A DNA stretch of 64,000 nucleotides, taken from Parietaria judaica. Taxonomy: Eukaryota > Streptophyta > Magnoliopsida > Rosales > Urticaceae. Both the position numbers and the translations under genes were made by a program. Shown piece by piece: positions 23,461-35,571 of the stretch. Where the stretch lies: the NCBI GenBank assembly GCA_954871525.1, contig OX940865.1, positions 14,026,606 through 14,090,605 of the forward strand. Reading direction: 5' to 3'. How positions within the stretch are numbered: the first letter of the stretch is position 1; each line of letters starts with the position of its first letter. The notes beneath the pieces are model-generated. The model was not told where the DNA came from. It saw only the letters and a program-made list of their open reading frames with translations, and ran no database searches.

Positions 23461-23560
23461 TTCTGATGATCTTCAATTCGATTCTAAACTCCAAGCTACG
23501 ATCGAGAGAGAGAGAGAGAGATGACAAAACAAATTCAGTACGCTCTTGAAGAGCTGGTTT

Positions 23561-24496
23561 CATGCAGAGCTCAATGCCACCTTCTCATGCACATCCGACA
23601 CGTGGCACCAGCCCTTTTACCAGCTTTCGGAAATACAGCACGTGCATGCGATGCAAACCATGCATGCAACGTATCGGCACACAACGTACGTATGTAGTGC
23701 GATAATATGTATGTATTTATTCATTCTTATATATAAGTTATATCCGGTTTATATACCTCAATGTTTTAGAGACCATTACCAATTATTTTATGCGATCTTA
23801 TTTTCTCAATTATTCTTCCTTTTATGATTCTCATAACCATGTGTTAGTGTTTTTTACGACGGTGCTTCACGGTAGGTTCATTATGTTTATAATTTTCCAA
23901 ACGGAAAAAGAAAAGAACGTGATCTATAATTTTTATAACATGCGTGGTTTTGCCGCAATATGCCTTATTTAATTTAGCTAGATTAAGACCAACCCAGTTA
24001 AAGAATAAGAGTTGAACGATACCAAATCTGAAAACGACACGAACTTTTTGATGGCTTAGGATTAAAAGTTTAAAACCATAGAGTGAAGTATGAAAACGAC
24101 ATAATTAGAATTTCAGTCAGGTGAGACAGCAAACAATAAACGACAGGGATTAATATTAGAGAGCGACTGTAATGAACCCAACACTAACATTAAAACGACA
24201 GTATACAGAAGTCAAATGAAAGTCCTCTCTGCTAAATAATAAAGATATCATTGAAAGTTGTTCTAGATGGTTTTTTTCTTATAATTTTGGAGAGAATATT
24301 GTGTTCGATAAATTAAAATAAAATAAAATAAAAAATATTTTTGCTAAGCAAAATTGAACACAGATTAATACTTATTTTGACGGTCATCCGTATTTTTCCT
24401 CTCTATTGATTTGCACGATCTTTATTTTAATGTTTTTTCTTCTTATATAGTTTGCGAAACGTTTATTTCAATCGATGTTATGATTATATATCACAG
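23561..24496. other. Intergenic sequence upstream of RCI2 with repeated AAACGACA motif
   Basis: AAACGACA-like motifs occur at about 24031, 24094, 24136 and 24194, spaced 40-65 bp, in otherwise AT-rich DNA. The same motif is frequent upstream of the PPR gene (59910-60220). No gene is seen. Confidence 0.45.
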
Positions 24497-25156
24497 ATTA
24501 ATGTTGGGAGAAAGCGCAACACAACGGAATCTCAATCTCTCCCAAAAGCCGCTGAAATATGAAGGCGATAATAATCGAAACACAACCACGAACACGAGAT
24601 AATTTTAGCGTGGAAAAAAACCCAAAAGGGAGTAAAAAACCACGGGATCCATAGGCCACTTAAAATCCACTATAATCAAGAGTGAGGTACAAACGAAGTC
24701 TTCCCTAGATAAAACCAAAGGCATACATCATCATCATCAATATCGAACACCAATCTCGGATTACAACAACAAGCAAGAGAAGAATTTGTGAAAAACGTTC
24801 TCACAAATTAGCCTCTGGTATCCACTCATCAGACCGACCTAGAAAGCATCAACCCACATCTCCACCGTTTTGAACGTACTCTATGTCTTAGGAACGTTCT
24901 GTGCAAAAATCACGACGATCAAACGGTGAACAAATGCGCAATGACGATTTTCCTGAGGGTCGACGAAATTGGGCGGAAACCGCAAATGTGCTCTCTTTCT
25001 CTTTCTCTTGTTTACTCTCTCTTGTTCACTCTTACATTTCTTGATCTCATCTAAGTCATTTATGACCTAGGCTTCATGGGCCGAGTACATGAATCAATGA
25101 GTAAAAAATAACTCACATTATTGGACCTCCAAATAAGAAGGATACCCAGCAATTAA
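24497..25156. mobile_element. Solo LTR with target duplication ATTAA
   Basis: The LTR is 24502-25151, about 650 bp. It starts TGTTGGGAGAAAGC and ends ATACCCAGCA, with near-inverted TGTTGGG/CCCAGCA ends, and is bracketed by ATTAA at 24497-24501 and 25152-25156. No internal region or second LTR is nearby, so it arose by recombination between LTRs. Superfamily and orientation are unresolved. Confidence 0.88.
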
Positions 25157-26488
25157 CGTTTTCGCGGGTTAAATTAGAAGAAGCGATGATGGGTTGTATG
25201 CTCATAGGCTCATTAAGATAATTCAGTTCCTATGCGTTAGTTGCACGCATAAATATCTTGAGATCATGAACTCCTTCCCGTGGTATTGACTTTTTGTTTC
25301 ACCTTTTTAGTATTGTCACTGGTTGTATATTCCTTCAGCCCACTGACTTCTTTGTTGCAAAAACTAAGAGACGAGGTAGTAATTCCATCACATATTGAAG
25401 TAAACGAGTTAGAACTTTGGGGTTTCAGATGCTTTGCTGATTGCCATACAAATGCTCTAAGATCTACTTTGGAGTTTCCATCCAAAGTCTCTAGTTATGT
25501 TTGATTCTCTCGTGGTGTACGACTTTTTATACTATGAAATGTTATATTCTTGTTTCAATAAGATTAATTGTCACTTTCTTTATATCCGCTTTGTATGTAG
25601 GCAAGGCCGGCTCTTGGGGTAGGCGGACGAGCCGACGGCCTTGGGCCCATGATTGTAGGGGCCCCGTGGTGGCTTCCGGAACTGACTGTAAAATTTTGTC
25701 GAACGTCATGGATGAAATTTTTGAGTTTTCTCTTTCTTCTACAACTATTTATCCCCGAAGGAAAAGAGAGAAGATCATAGTGTGAAGTGGGTCCCATTCA
25801 AAATTTTATACTTACTCTAAGTACTTTATTATTATTAGTTTTACAATTTAAAATTGATGATCATATAAAGGTACGGGGCCCACTTCTCTTTTTTTTTAAT
25901 CAAAATAATACCAATTTGTTTACGTCAAGTGAATTACAAAAAAATTAGAAAAATTGAATTCAAGCTTTTACTAGTGAATATTTTATTTATCTATATCCAA
26001 TACTCAGTCACAAGTCATTACCAATATGGCTATACCTCTTTAATAAAGATGACACGTTCAATCTTTATGAGACTCAAATGAGTGCCCTATTTACATATGT
26101 AAATTTGGCCAATAACGTCGCATGTCCTTACACTGAATATATCTAGTGATGCGAGAGTGTGTTGTAACCTTGACCAATAGTGTCACTCCATTAAAAAAAA
26201 TGATAATGATTGTATTTTGTTGATTTTTTTTTAAATGTTTATAAATTACATTTTGATGGATTTTAAGAATGTTTATAATTTTTTTTAATAAATTGACCGA
26301 TTGTATACGTTGCAAGGATTCGATTTTGAGTTTCATATTAGTTTAATTGTACATTTTACGCTTTGAATCAAATGTTGTAGTTGAAATTGATTTTTTAAGA
26401 AAGTATATGATGGAATATAGATGAATCATGATGGTTTGTGTGATTTTTAATTTTTTTTTTCCGCATATTTGGGTTATATTTAAGGGTT

Positions 26489-26566
26489 TATATCTCAAAT
26501 TCACTATTTTTAGGAAAATTGAGACAAAAGTACCAATTTTCCTAAAAATAGTGAATTTGAGATATA
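26489..26566. repeat. Perfect 33-bp inverted repeat (hairpin) inside the hAT element
   Basis: The arms 26489-26521 and 26534-26566 are exact reverse complements of 33 bases, separated by a 12-base loop. The left arm begins tatatctcaaattcac and the right arm ends gtgaatttgagatata. Confidence 0.95.
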
Positions 26567-26574
26567 TTTTTAAT

Positions 26575-27000
26575 TTTTTCTTCTATAATTTCATTTTGTA
26601 ACATTGTATATGATTAGAAAACTGTTAGTTTGATATAATTATTTTTGTAATTTGATGTATTTCTGAATTATGATCTTATTGCGGCAAAAGTACATATTTT
26701 TGGAAATTAGTTAAGTTAAGCTAGTTAGTCTTTTTTTTTTTTATGTAAAATCATTTTATAGTATTGTATATAAATTATAAAATGTGAGGTTGACATAATT
26801 ATTTTTAATTTGACGTTTTCCCGAATTGCAACCTTATTGCGGCATAAGTAAATATTTTTTGAAATTGGTTAAATTGAGCTATTTCTTCGTTTTTTTTATG
26901 TAACTTCATTTTGTAACATTGTATGTAATTCTGATACTGTGATTCAGACATAATTTGTTTTGTAATTTGACGTTTTTCAATTATTGAGGAAAATATACAT
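26575..27000. repeat. Diverged tandem repeats of about 165 bp
   Basis: Three successive units contain a cattttgtaacattgtat-like block (about 26590, 26755, 26910), then a gacataattattttt-like block and a ttgacgtttttc-like block. The first two units also share ttattgcggcaaaagta-like sequence. Confidence 0.8.
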
Positions 27001-27064
27001 TTAGCATTTTATGTTATGAAAATATTTTACGTATGAAAATATATATGAAAATAATTTATAAGTT

Positions 27065-27210
27065 TTTCATCGATAAATTTATCGATAACCGATTAATCCA
27101 TCGATAAGCTCGATAAGTTTCGGTAACGGCAAACGATAAATTTTATAGGTTTTCCATCGGCAAACGATTACTCCGTCGATAACGGCAAACGATTTATCGG
27201 CAAAAACGAC
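27065..27210. repeat. CGATAA/GGCAAACGAT motif cluster
   Basis: The motifs cgataa or tcgata appear about ten times and ggcaaacgat three times within 145 bp near the right end of the hAT element. They may be transposase-binding subterminal repeats; that is inference. Confidence 0.6.
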
Positions 27211-27869
27211 ATTCATATCCTTGATACGTTGTATCTATTTATATATTAGCTAATTAAATTTAAATTTAAACATATGAAAAATTGCATTTTATCTAGTAAG
27301 AATTATTATTTTAATGATGATATCATATAACCATTTAGAATTTTAAAGAGTTATTAATAAATAAAAAATGTATGATTTATACCAATTTTCTTCATCGTTT
27401 GTTTTATCTTTTTTCATCAGAAAAAAAATACTACTCCTAAGATTTAAAATCTCACAATTTAAAATAAATTTAAATTTTGATTTATTATAAAAATAATTTT
27501 ATTAACATGTTATTATTATTATTATTATTATTATTAAATAAAATAAAAAGTAATAATATTTCTATTCAAAAAATATAAATTTACTATACTTTTAGGGGCC
27601 TCTAATTTTGTCTTACGCCTAGGGCCCTAATTGAATCAAATCCGGCCGTGTATGTAGGTTCTTTGCCATTTGATAGCCCCTAAGTGTGCATTCTCTCAAT
27701 CTCCTTATCATGTTTGTTGGTGTCTAACTTTTAGTCTTAAAGGTGGATAAATCGAGATTGAGGAATATAATGACGAATTTGAGAATGTCAATATCAAATG
27801 CATCACAGTAGAAACGTCGCGTATGCTTCCATCTTAAGTTTGAGGATTTTTCTAATTCTTTCTATACTT

Positions 27870-29010
27870 CTGCGTATTTTTTGAAGTATTGAAAATATCG
27901 ATCCAAAAGGTAAAATTCATATCCCGCGAAGAAAATTCAAAGCCCCGAAGCCCAAGACCAAGTCCGTTAGATGAAATACGGAAGGAAAAGCCTAAAAAGA
28001 CGATGTTCGAAGGCCAAAGAAAACCTCTTGAGTCTTGACGACCTAAAGGTATCCCCAGTGACCTATAAGGTCCCCGGCAAAGAAATAACAACTTTAGAAG
28101 ATCCACAGAGTGACGACAAACACCTAAGAGGCTCCCCGACGAAGACCCGATCGAGATAATCTCTCTGGGTGACGTTCTGACAAAGACATGCGAAACATCG
28201 CCAACGGACACAACAAGTGGGATTACTTAACAATCATCGAGCTTCAAGACAATACGAGTTTACGAGGACGTCAAGGATGCTCTAAGACACCTTACGATCC
28301 GATCGACAAGGTCCCTGGACACCGGACAAGCTCCATGCGACGTTCTGGACATATGGCGATCCCTACACTTGGCAACCACATTCGGCAACCTTGTGTCTGG
28401 CGACGATAGCCGGCGACTTCCGTCTTGGCAAGGTGGGGCGAATTTGTAGATGGCATCTTAGAGGAATACTCTTATTTTATGCCTCCAAAATGAGAAAAAT
28501 TGGTTACAACTTTTTCCTATAAATAGAAGCCCCATTCTTCACTTTTCAATACAACTCTCTCCAGAGCTTTTCTCTCTACTTACTCACTCTAAAAATCACC
28601 CCTCATCTCCGGCCACCTTCGGGCTCGGGTAACATCACCCCCAAAGCTCGCCAGGAAGGCCCGATTTGAGCTGAGACGTTAACATGGACTAAGCCTTGCC
28701 AAAATGGTTGTCTTGGCCATGAAAGCTTGCCAGTAAGGGTTGACTCGACCCTGAACCTTGCCTAGTGAGCCTACATCACTCTGGAGCTTGCTAGGAAGCA
28801 CAACAGCCCTCCGAAGATTGCCAAGAAGCACATCAACGTCTAGGAACTCGCCAGGAAGCACATTTTCTCATAGGAGCTCGTCGTAACAACCACCTCCATC
28901 GAAACTCTCCAGATCGTCAAGATGACGCTTGCCTTAGATTCTTAGGGAGCACTATCCGCCGACGATCTCTCCCACGTGGATTCTTATCCTCGTCAGGGAC
29001 ATGATGCCCT
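27870..29010 (+). mobile_element. Probable LTR-retrotransposon fragment (LTR-like, ends unresolved)
   Basis: This block is GC-richer than its surroundings. It carries a consensus plant TATA box in cctataaatagaagcccc (about 28527-28544), followed by a CT-rich leader, as in many Gypsy-type LTRs. No protein domain could be read and no TG...CA pair with a matching duplication was found, so the identity is tentative. A tandem gcttgccaggaagcac-like repeat fills 28645-28885. Confidence 0.4.
28645..28885. repeat. Degenerate minisatellite of about 45 bp
   Basis: The phrase agct(t/c)gccaggaagcac or a variant recurs about six times (near 28649, 28727, 28760, 28793, 28815 and 28848), separated by similar-length variable segments. 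Confidence 0.65.
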
Positions 29011-30173
29011 ATTTATAATTTAGACATTCATTACCATATATAATTAGTTCGAAGTTAAATAATGATTGGTATGCACGAGAACTTTTGTTTGGTCTAGGCG
29101 ATTCTGCTCCTATCCATATTTTAGTGGCATAAAACTAAGTATGTAATTGGATGTTCATGATTGAGCATTCACATAAAATATTACTATTTGATAATTGATA
29201 TCAGTGGTCAATATGCAATACTGTCAGAATTTTTGTTTAGGTTCATCCAAATTTTCCAGTACTAACTGGTATTTTACCGGTTTAAACCCAACCGAATTCT
29301 GTTTAATAAACTGGGATTATAGTTTTTTTTTTTTTTTTTTTTTATCTCATATATATATGTATATATATCAAAATAATAAAAAATATATATATTTTAAAGA
29401 AACAAGACTGGGAGTGTCTAGTTCCCATTGGTGAAATCCAGCCGCATTTTATGGTCTCAAAATTGGACCGGAAATTTCCAATTCTTTAGTTCCTAAAGTT
29501 TGCGTTTATTTCTAGCCATGTCATGCCCTTAACCGTGTCCATACCATATGAAGTAGGATTTTCAGAAATTTTTAAAAATATTTTGATTTAATTTAAATCG
29601 TATTTATTAAGTAATAAAATAGTATATAATCACGAATAATTAAAAGTATATACTACAGGTCAAGGATTTAAATACCGCTTGCCGATGTCGTTTCGCACTT
29701 TTCATTTTACGGATATATCGCTTGTCGATTGGTATCTCATAAGTAAATCGATGGATATGTCGATGGATATATCGTTTCGCACATCCTCGAAAAAAGATTT
29801 TCGATGGGCATGCCGATGGATATTTGAGAAATTTAATACCTTGCTGCAGGTACATAAGTATAAAAAAAACAATTAAAGGGTAAATACAGGCAAAGGTACT
29901 TTGAAGTACACACGACACGGCTTCCTTTACAAAAGCGTAACTGTGTGATGAAAAAAATGAGCAAATTGCCTTTGGCATTTTTACCATCAAATATAAACAT
30001 AGGTATTAAAATGTAATAAAGTGATAACTTTAGGCTTTCTTGTCATCAAATTACATCTTACTCAAAACAATCATTCAGAAAGGAATCTCTTAAATTTCTG
30101 TGACCAAAACAGCTTTCAATGCCATTATTTGGTTGCTTAGTGAAGATTCATCCACCATCCGGTTGCTTGCGAG
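29011..30173. other. Intergenic sequence 3' of POP4
   Basis: Contains a worn CCGG-type MITE-like stretch (about 29230-29500), a TA/T-run region near 29320-29360, and a gatggatat/cgatggatat repeat at 29745-29825. No gene is supported. Confidence 0.45.
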
Positions 30174-32864
30174 TCAAGTTTGGTGCGCCAGAGATCGATT
30201 TCTTGAAGTGAGCTTGTCGCCGAGCAACGTAACTTTCCAGCAATCTACTTCGAGGACAAAGACGGATAGCTTTTTCGGTATAACTGTGATTTACAAGCAC
30301 CGCAAACCGTATTAAGGCTTGAATTTTATTATATCTATAAACACAAAAATAAAGATGAAATACCTTTGAATTTGTTGTCTTGAGTAATGATTCCGAACGT
30401 CTCGGCGGTTTCGCGGATCATGATGCCACTCACGCCCGTTAAGGAAGTTGTTTTACAATCAACAACTGGTAAAAGGGACAAAAGTGAGCAAAAAACAGAG
30501 ATAGACGAAAATATAGACGGTAATTCGGAGTTGTGGGTATCGAAAATACAAATAAATTGAACATAATATAAGCTTCTCTATGAAAGCATCCCAAAGAGAG
30601 CCTCCCCACATCAAATAGCTACATAAAGGTTCACTACTAAGGGTGATATTAGTGTTAGTTTTCATGTTTTGGCCAAAGATATAACTTTTTTTTAAGGGGA
30701 AAAACATAGAAATATCGTTCACCGTTAGGGGTAAAACTTATTACTGGTTCCTAACATCGGATAAAAAAAAGGATATTTTTGTGAAATACGGTCAAGAATA
30801 AGGAAAACCCGGTCCAGTTTTGAGAGCAGTGACAAGACCAGTATTCACGAAAATCCCAGGTTTTTATCTTTAACTTCTTATTTTATTATAGATTTATAAC
30901 ATCTAAAATTTTACCGGTCTAAAACAGGGAAATCCCGATTTTAAACCGCAAAATCCCAGTTAAAACGGCATTTTTACCAGTCCCAGTTCCCAAAAATACT
31001 GGCGTTTTACAAGACTGGTACAGAGGAATTTTCTCAATTCCTAGAAAACCTTGACTAAGAAGAAACAATCACCAAATTCCCAGTTCATGGTCCTAGTTTC
31101 TGGTAGAGAACGGTTTCCAGTGAAGCCCTTAGTCACTGCAATATAACAAAATGAATAGACTGTCACCTGAAATAACAGCACCGTGGAGCTCTGCGTCTAG
31201 AAAAGATTGAGCCAACTTATTTTTCCTGAATTGTCAATGAGCGAATTTCGAGTGAAACGTGAAAATTAGAGAAAAAATCGAGAAGCGTGAAGAAGCAAAA
31301 ACTTAAACGGTGAAAAAAGAGAAAAACGTCACACCCGCTCGTTTTAAGAAGTTGCATCATGTAATTCTTCCAACTCTCATGCATCGGCAGAAAAATATCA
31401 TACCTGCACATTGTTAAAATTAGAGAGAACGAATCGGATATATAAACTGATTTTCCAATGAAAAAATATACTCACTTATGGAACTCTTTTGGCAGATCCA
31501 AAGTTCCGTTTTTCTTATGTTGTTTCATCGACATGTGCTTTTTGGAACGCTTCGAATGGATCTGCAAAGCTCTAATACGAGACTCGGCGTTGATGCTCTG
31601 CCCTTGAACGTAATTATCGAGAACGACCCAATTGTCAATCTTTTTGCTTCTCGATCCTTGCAAATACCGCTGACTAGAATCACCCTTCTGAAAGAGGTTG
31701 TGCAAAACCATGTCCACTCTGCTCTCTTTCCTACCAAACGTCTAACCGAACCATGCAAATTATGAGCACCGTGAAGATACAAACTAGCAAAAACAAAAGC
31801 CCTATGAAGATTTAGTTTGAAGGAGATTACGTACATCGTCATTGGTGGTCAACAAATTCTGATGTAGACCGTGATCGAGCTTAAAGTAAGTCGGATCTTT
31901 AGGATCAAAATCTGGAATAACAACAAACTCACAGAGACTTATCGCTTTTCTCATGAAAAAAAAACCCGGAAAATTGCGTGTTTGGACTTCAAATACACAA
32001 TAAATATGTTATATGTGATTCAATATCCAAAGTAATAAACATAAGAGAGAAATTAGCGGCATAAGTACCCCGAACATGAAAAATAACAAGGAATACCTTC
32101 TGAAGCAGAAAAGCCTGTGAACGTGAAGTTCCCTATCAACGAAAACGTCACATAACCAATGAGTTTGATACCTCAAGTTTTAGGTTATATAGATAAAAAT
32201 GCATACAACTATAAATTTTTAAAGGATAAGGGATAATTGCGGCAGAAGTACTTAAACTTTGACCAATTCAGTCGCAAAGTAAAAAAATGGTGGCCATAGT
32301 ACCCAAAGTCAACAAATGCAAGGCAATACATTATTCGTTCAATTTTTTTTCCCTTCGGATTCAAACGAGGGAAGATGCATGATAGCTTGATGAGCACTAT
32401 GCTAAAAAATTGACCAACGTCCGTTTAAAAAAGTGCACGGAACTATGCGTCGCTTCAAAAATAAATTCCGACTTGGAGTACCTTTTTTTCCTTCATTTTT
32501 TCACTTAGAACCGCTGCCGCCTTAATTGATCGAAATTTGAATAGTTTTACCGCAATTTTCAACTGAAGAAAAATCCATGAAACCATACATTCCTCGACTA
32601 AACACGAACTTTTCCGACCATCTCAAAACCTAAAAATAATCAGGAAAAGGAACGGCAAAAACCTTTGGTAAAAGCTGCTGCCGGAGCCACGGAAGAAGAA
32701 TTTCCCGGCTTCGATGGAGCTTCTTGGGTTTCGTTCGGTTTGTGATTCGCGTCTTTAACCTTCTTTTGCTGAAGTTCGAGCTCGGCATCTGCCGCAGCGA
32801 ACCTTCTCTCCAATGCCGCCAAAGTTCGCTTCTTTCGATCTTCGGAAACTTTACCGGCTTCCAT
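30174..32864 (-). CDS. POP4: RNase P/MRP protein subunit POP4 (RPP29)
   Basis: Seven exons on the minus strand: 32864-32663, 31911-31835, 31741-31476, 31403-31335, 31225-31167, 30465-30364, 30283-30174. All introns have GT-AG borders and the phases agree, giving 294 residues, close to the Arabidopsis protein. The N-terminus (MEAGKVSEDRKKRTLAALER) is a charged helix and the middle is basic (RSKKHMSMKQHKKNG). The C-terminal half is the conserved p29 fold: KYDIFLPMHESWKNYMMQLL, AELHGAVIS, TGVSGIMIRETAETFGIITQ and IPKKLSVFVLEVDCWKVTLL. POP4 binds the catalytic RNA in nuclear RNase P and MRP, which process tRNA and rRNA precursors. A 5'UTR exon ends near 32984 (GTACTC donor). The first donor, GTTTTT, is weak, so exon 1 could be longer or shorter in real transcripts. 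Several introns contain transposon-derived insertions. Confidence 0.93.
30726..31132. mobile_element. Probable hAT-type MITE in POP4 intron 5
   Basis: The left end taggggtaaaac and the reversed right end taagggcttcac are imperfect inverted copies about 400 bp apart. The interior repeats accggt, ggtcccag and similar motifs shared with 22671-23239. No clear target duplication was seen. Confidence 0.5.
32049..32260. mobile_element. MULE-type MITE fragments in POP4 intron 1
   Basis: Two same-orientation termini of the GCGGCAnAAGTAC family occur at about 32053-32075 (agcggcataagtacccc) and 32229-32255 (gggataattgcggcagaagt). The opposite ends were not found, so these are remnants. Confidence 0.45.
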
Positions 32865-33149
32865 TCAAATCCAGAAAGCTTCAACTGGTTCGAGCTTTCA
32901 AATAGAAGCTAAAATCAAACCAATCCAATCTGATTCAATTCAATTCAAACACATGAACCCCATCAAACACAACTAAATCAGAGTACCTTCACGGAGCTAG
33001 GCCGAGTCACCGACAAAATGTCGCCGGAGATTTCCTCCGCCGCTGTCGTCGGTGAGAGAGGGTGTAAAGTTCGAAGCTTTTTTGTTGACTTTCTGAGATT
33101 TAGAGAAGCAAAGCAGTGAGAGTAGAGAGAGAAGTTCTAATTTTGGTTG

Positions 33150-33310
33150 ATTGTCGCGGTCGTGGGGCACGAGCTCGCAGCCATGGCTCTCGCAGTCGCA
33201 GTCGTGGCCGAGCAGGAGATGGAGGGCGGCGCGTGTGCGCGTGGACCTCGCGGTCGCAGGCGAAGCAGAGCTTGGCAGAGTCGGCGCGCGCCTTCGGGAG
33301 GTGGAGAGAA
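33150..33310 (-). pseudogene. B-box zinc-finger (BBX/CONSTANS-like) relic upstream of POP4
   Basis: On the minus strand, 33290-33241 reads RADSAKLCFACDREVH, an exact B-box signature. Downstream, other frames contain Cys/His-rich bits (DCDCESHGCELVPHDRDN) that could be a decayed second B-box. There is no start codon or full domain, and the frame is broken. It lies in the same orientation as POP4, immediately upstream of its leader. It may be the remnant of a BBX gene or a captured fragment. Confidence 0.75.
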
Positions 33311-33649
33311 GAAAGTCGAAGAAGAAAGAGGAAAAAAAACGGCAAAAGTTTTTAAATTTGTCAGCACGTAAACTGAGTGAATTTCTCAAAATTCACACTT
33401 TAATACAATTTATCTATATATGTCGCTGCAAAATTTGATCTTATATTGTTTTATTTTAATACATCTTAGGTATATTATATATCATTATTAATCCTATTTA
33501 TTAGCTGATTTATATAAACATATAAACTACAATTTAGTTTTAACTTTTGATAATTACACTTTTTTTGAACATTAATCAATCATGGTAAAAATAATAAAAA
33601 TGTATCTAAAATGAAAACAATTATTTAATCATGTCTGAAAAAACATATC

Positions 33650-33962
33650 CAAGCCGGTCATGAGTTTGTCGGGGGCCTTAGGCGAAGAGTAATCTTTAAG
33701 GGCCCTTTCGAAATTAAATTAATTTCAATATGAAAGTACATAACTCTTTGTATAATTAATAGTTACTCATTCAAATACGAAACATCTAGTATTTTTAAAG
33801 GCAAAACTACTAATCAAATTTATATAGTCGAGTTTCTCGATTATATATTTTACAAAAATAATAAAAAACAATTTTAAGATCATTTGGGCCCCCTAAATTT
33901 AGAATTTTTTTTTTTTAATTGTAAGTGTGAGTCTACTCGGCCTCCCTTTAGGACCAGCCATG
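33650..33962. mobile_element. Short hAT MITE related to the element at 25602-27650
   Basis: The left end caagccggtcatg and reversed right end catggctggtcct are imperfect inverted copies. Both arms have GGGCC-rich subterminal DNA like the larger element. The flanks aacatatc and attatatc agree at 6 of 8 positions, consistent with a worn 8-bp duplication. Confidence 0.6.
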
Positions 33963-34862
33963 ATTATATCGCTTATTTCGAATTAAATGAAACAAAAATT
34001 ATTATAGCAATAACTAACATCAATCACTCTATATTTTATTGTCAGCCTATTCGTTGGTTCAGTTTTTAATTTTCATAATTAAAGACTTCGGCAAATCAAT
34101 ACATGATAAGTTAATAATATTAATTAAACAATAATTTTACGAACTTAACTCGAACTTAAATAGTTAAATTAATAATTCGCTATATTTATAAGATAATATT
34201 TTTTATAAAGTATATAAGTTCTAATTGATATATAAATTAATAATTCAATATAAAAATAATAATAATAATACATAACTAATTATGAAGTCACTACATATAG
34301 ATAAAAAAAAATTCCGTAACTAGTTATGAAATCACTATAAATAAAAAAATATACATTAAATAACCGATCACATAGTCTTTTTAAAATTTTATTGTAAAGT
34401 TATTTGTTTACTTTTGAAATTGACGTCTCTTATAACTTCATCTACAAGCTTCCGCTCGCATAGAACTAAGTACGTTCGGCATTGTATTTTCGTGATATTA
34501 CAAAAAAAAAAAAAAGTATATCGAAGTTCGTTGTTACAATTGTATCATTCCTTGCAACAAGTTCTAATTAAGTAATATAGTCTTTAAACAATGTCGTATG
34601 ATTAAAGAAAGAATTCATATTAGTATTCTTGATATGTTGTTTATGAATTTTGTTTTCTTGTTATAATAATTATAAGTTGATCACTAATTTAATAATATAA
34701 TAAATTTTACAGTCTTACTATTATTAATTTATATATATAAAAAATTATTGTATTAGTATTGAAAACCATTAAAAATAGCTCCGACAATATAAATATATTG
34801 TATTAGATTGAAGCTCTGCAGGTTTATTAAACATAAAAAAATAACATAACACGTTAACTTCT

Positions 34863-34913
<51 letters not shown>

Positions 34914-35139
34914 TACATATGTATATATAAAATATAAAGCAAGCATTTTCTTGTGACAAATAGAAGTGTTCTCTTTATTATATATAATGATTAACTTATG
35001 AGCCCCACACAACATTTCCTTCGTACACGCAGCGTTTCCGAATCTTCAGAATTACGTAAAGCATTATTAGATTTTTGCTAGAACCGTATCGACATTATTT
35101 TATTCATATCGCAAATTATAAAAATAATATTTAAAATTG
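33963..35139. other. AT-rich intergenic sequence
   Basis: No gene found. Holds a (TA)n microsatellite at about 34868-34909 and a short duplicated block taactagttatgaa(g/a)tcacta at about 34275 and 34318. Confidence 0.5.
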
Positions 35140-35571
35140 ATGTGGACTTTAATCCTATCGTAAATTACAAGAGTCTTGAGATGAGAAAACATGTGTATCT
35201 TAGAGTCTTAAAGTCTAGACTCAAAACATAGGGTATCTAGCAATAATTGTCTCAAGATATTTTATTCTTGTCTTAGTTAAAAATTAATAATCAATTAATC
35301 AATGTGGGACTTTGAGTGAAAGGTTCAATTTGTTGGTAATATAGCATGTATAGTGATCGATTGGTTTCATGTAATTAACAAAAGAGTGATTGATTTGTTC
35401 TTTTACTTTTTAATGGTTTAGCCTTAAATTCTTTAAAACGTTCACTTGATTGAAGGAGATTTTTTTAGTTAGTTATATTAATAGATATTATGATTGTCTA
35501 ATAAATTTTTCAATGAATATTATAAGTAAATAGTTAAAAAAAATGCTCAAAAACTGCCAACTTATCAAAAA
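35140..35571. repeat. Segment A copy 1 (left part), interrupted by a Helitron
   Basis: Matches 42158-42610 over most of its length, sharing taatcaattaatcaatgtgg, gatcgattggtttcatgtaa and tgctcaaaaactgccaac. It contains the tcccacattgatt motif (reverse of aatcaatgtgggac), common in plant repeats. Its continuation lies beyond the Helitron at 39874-39935 (ctttcagagtgtcccgattg, cttagccccgactccgtc). Confidence 0.85.

Larger units (their letters stand above)
25594..27658. mobile_element. Non-autonomous hAT element with perfect 8-bp TSD
   Basis: The element is 25602-27650, with short inverted ends CAAGGCCGG / CCGGCCGTG and GGCCC-rich subterminal DNA. It is flanked by TATGTAGG at 25594-25601 and 27651-27658. 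An 8-bp duplication with CARGGCCGG ends marks the hAT superfamily. The 2-kb interior has no transposase. It contains a perfect long hairpin, two to three tandem copies of a unit of about 165 bp, and a cluster of CGATAA motifs. A smaller relative lies at 33651-33962. Confidence 0.88.

Noticed and set aside
30100..30315. Plus-strand frame of 71 codons
   Set aside because: It is antisense to the last POP4 exon and has no support of its own.
32630..32884. Overlapping minus-strand frame of 84 codons (MKLSGFEWK...) at POP4 exon 1
   Set aside because: The frame starting at 32864 splices in phase to the POP4 exons and gives the family length; the other does not.
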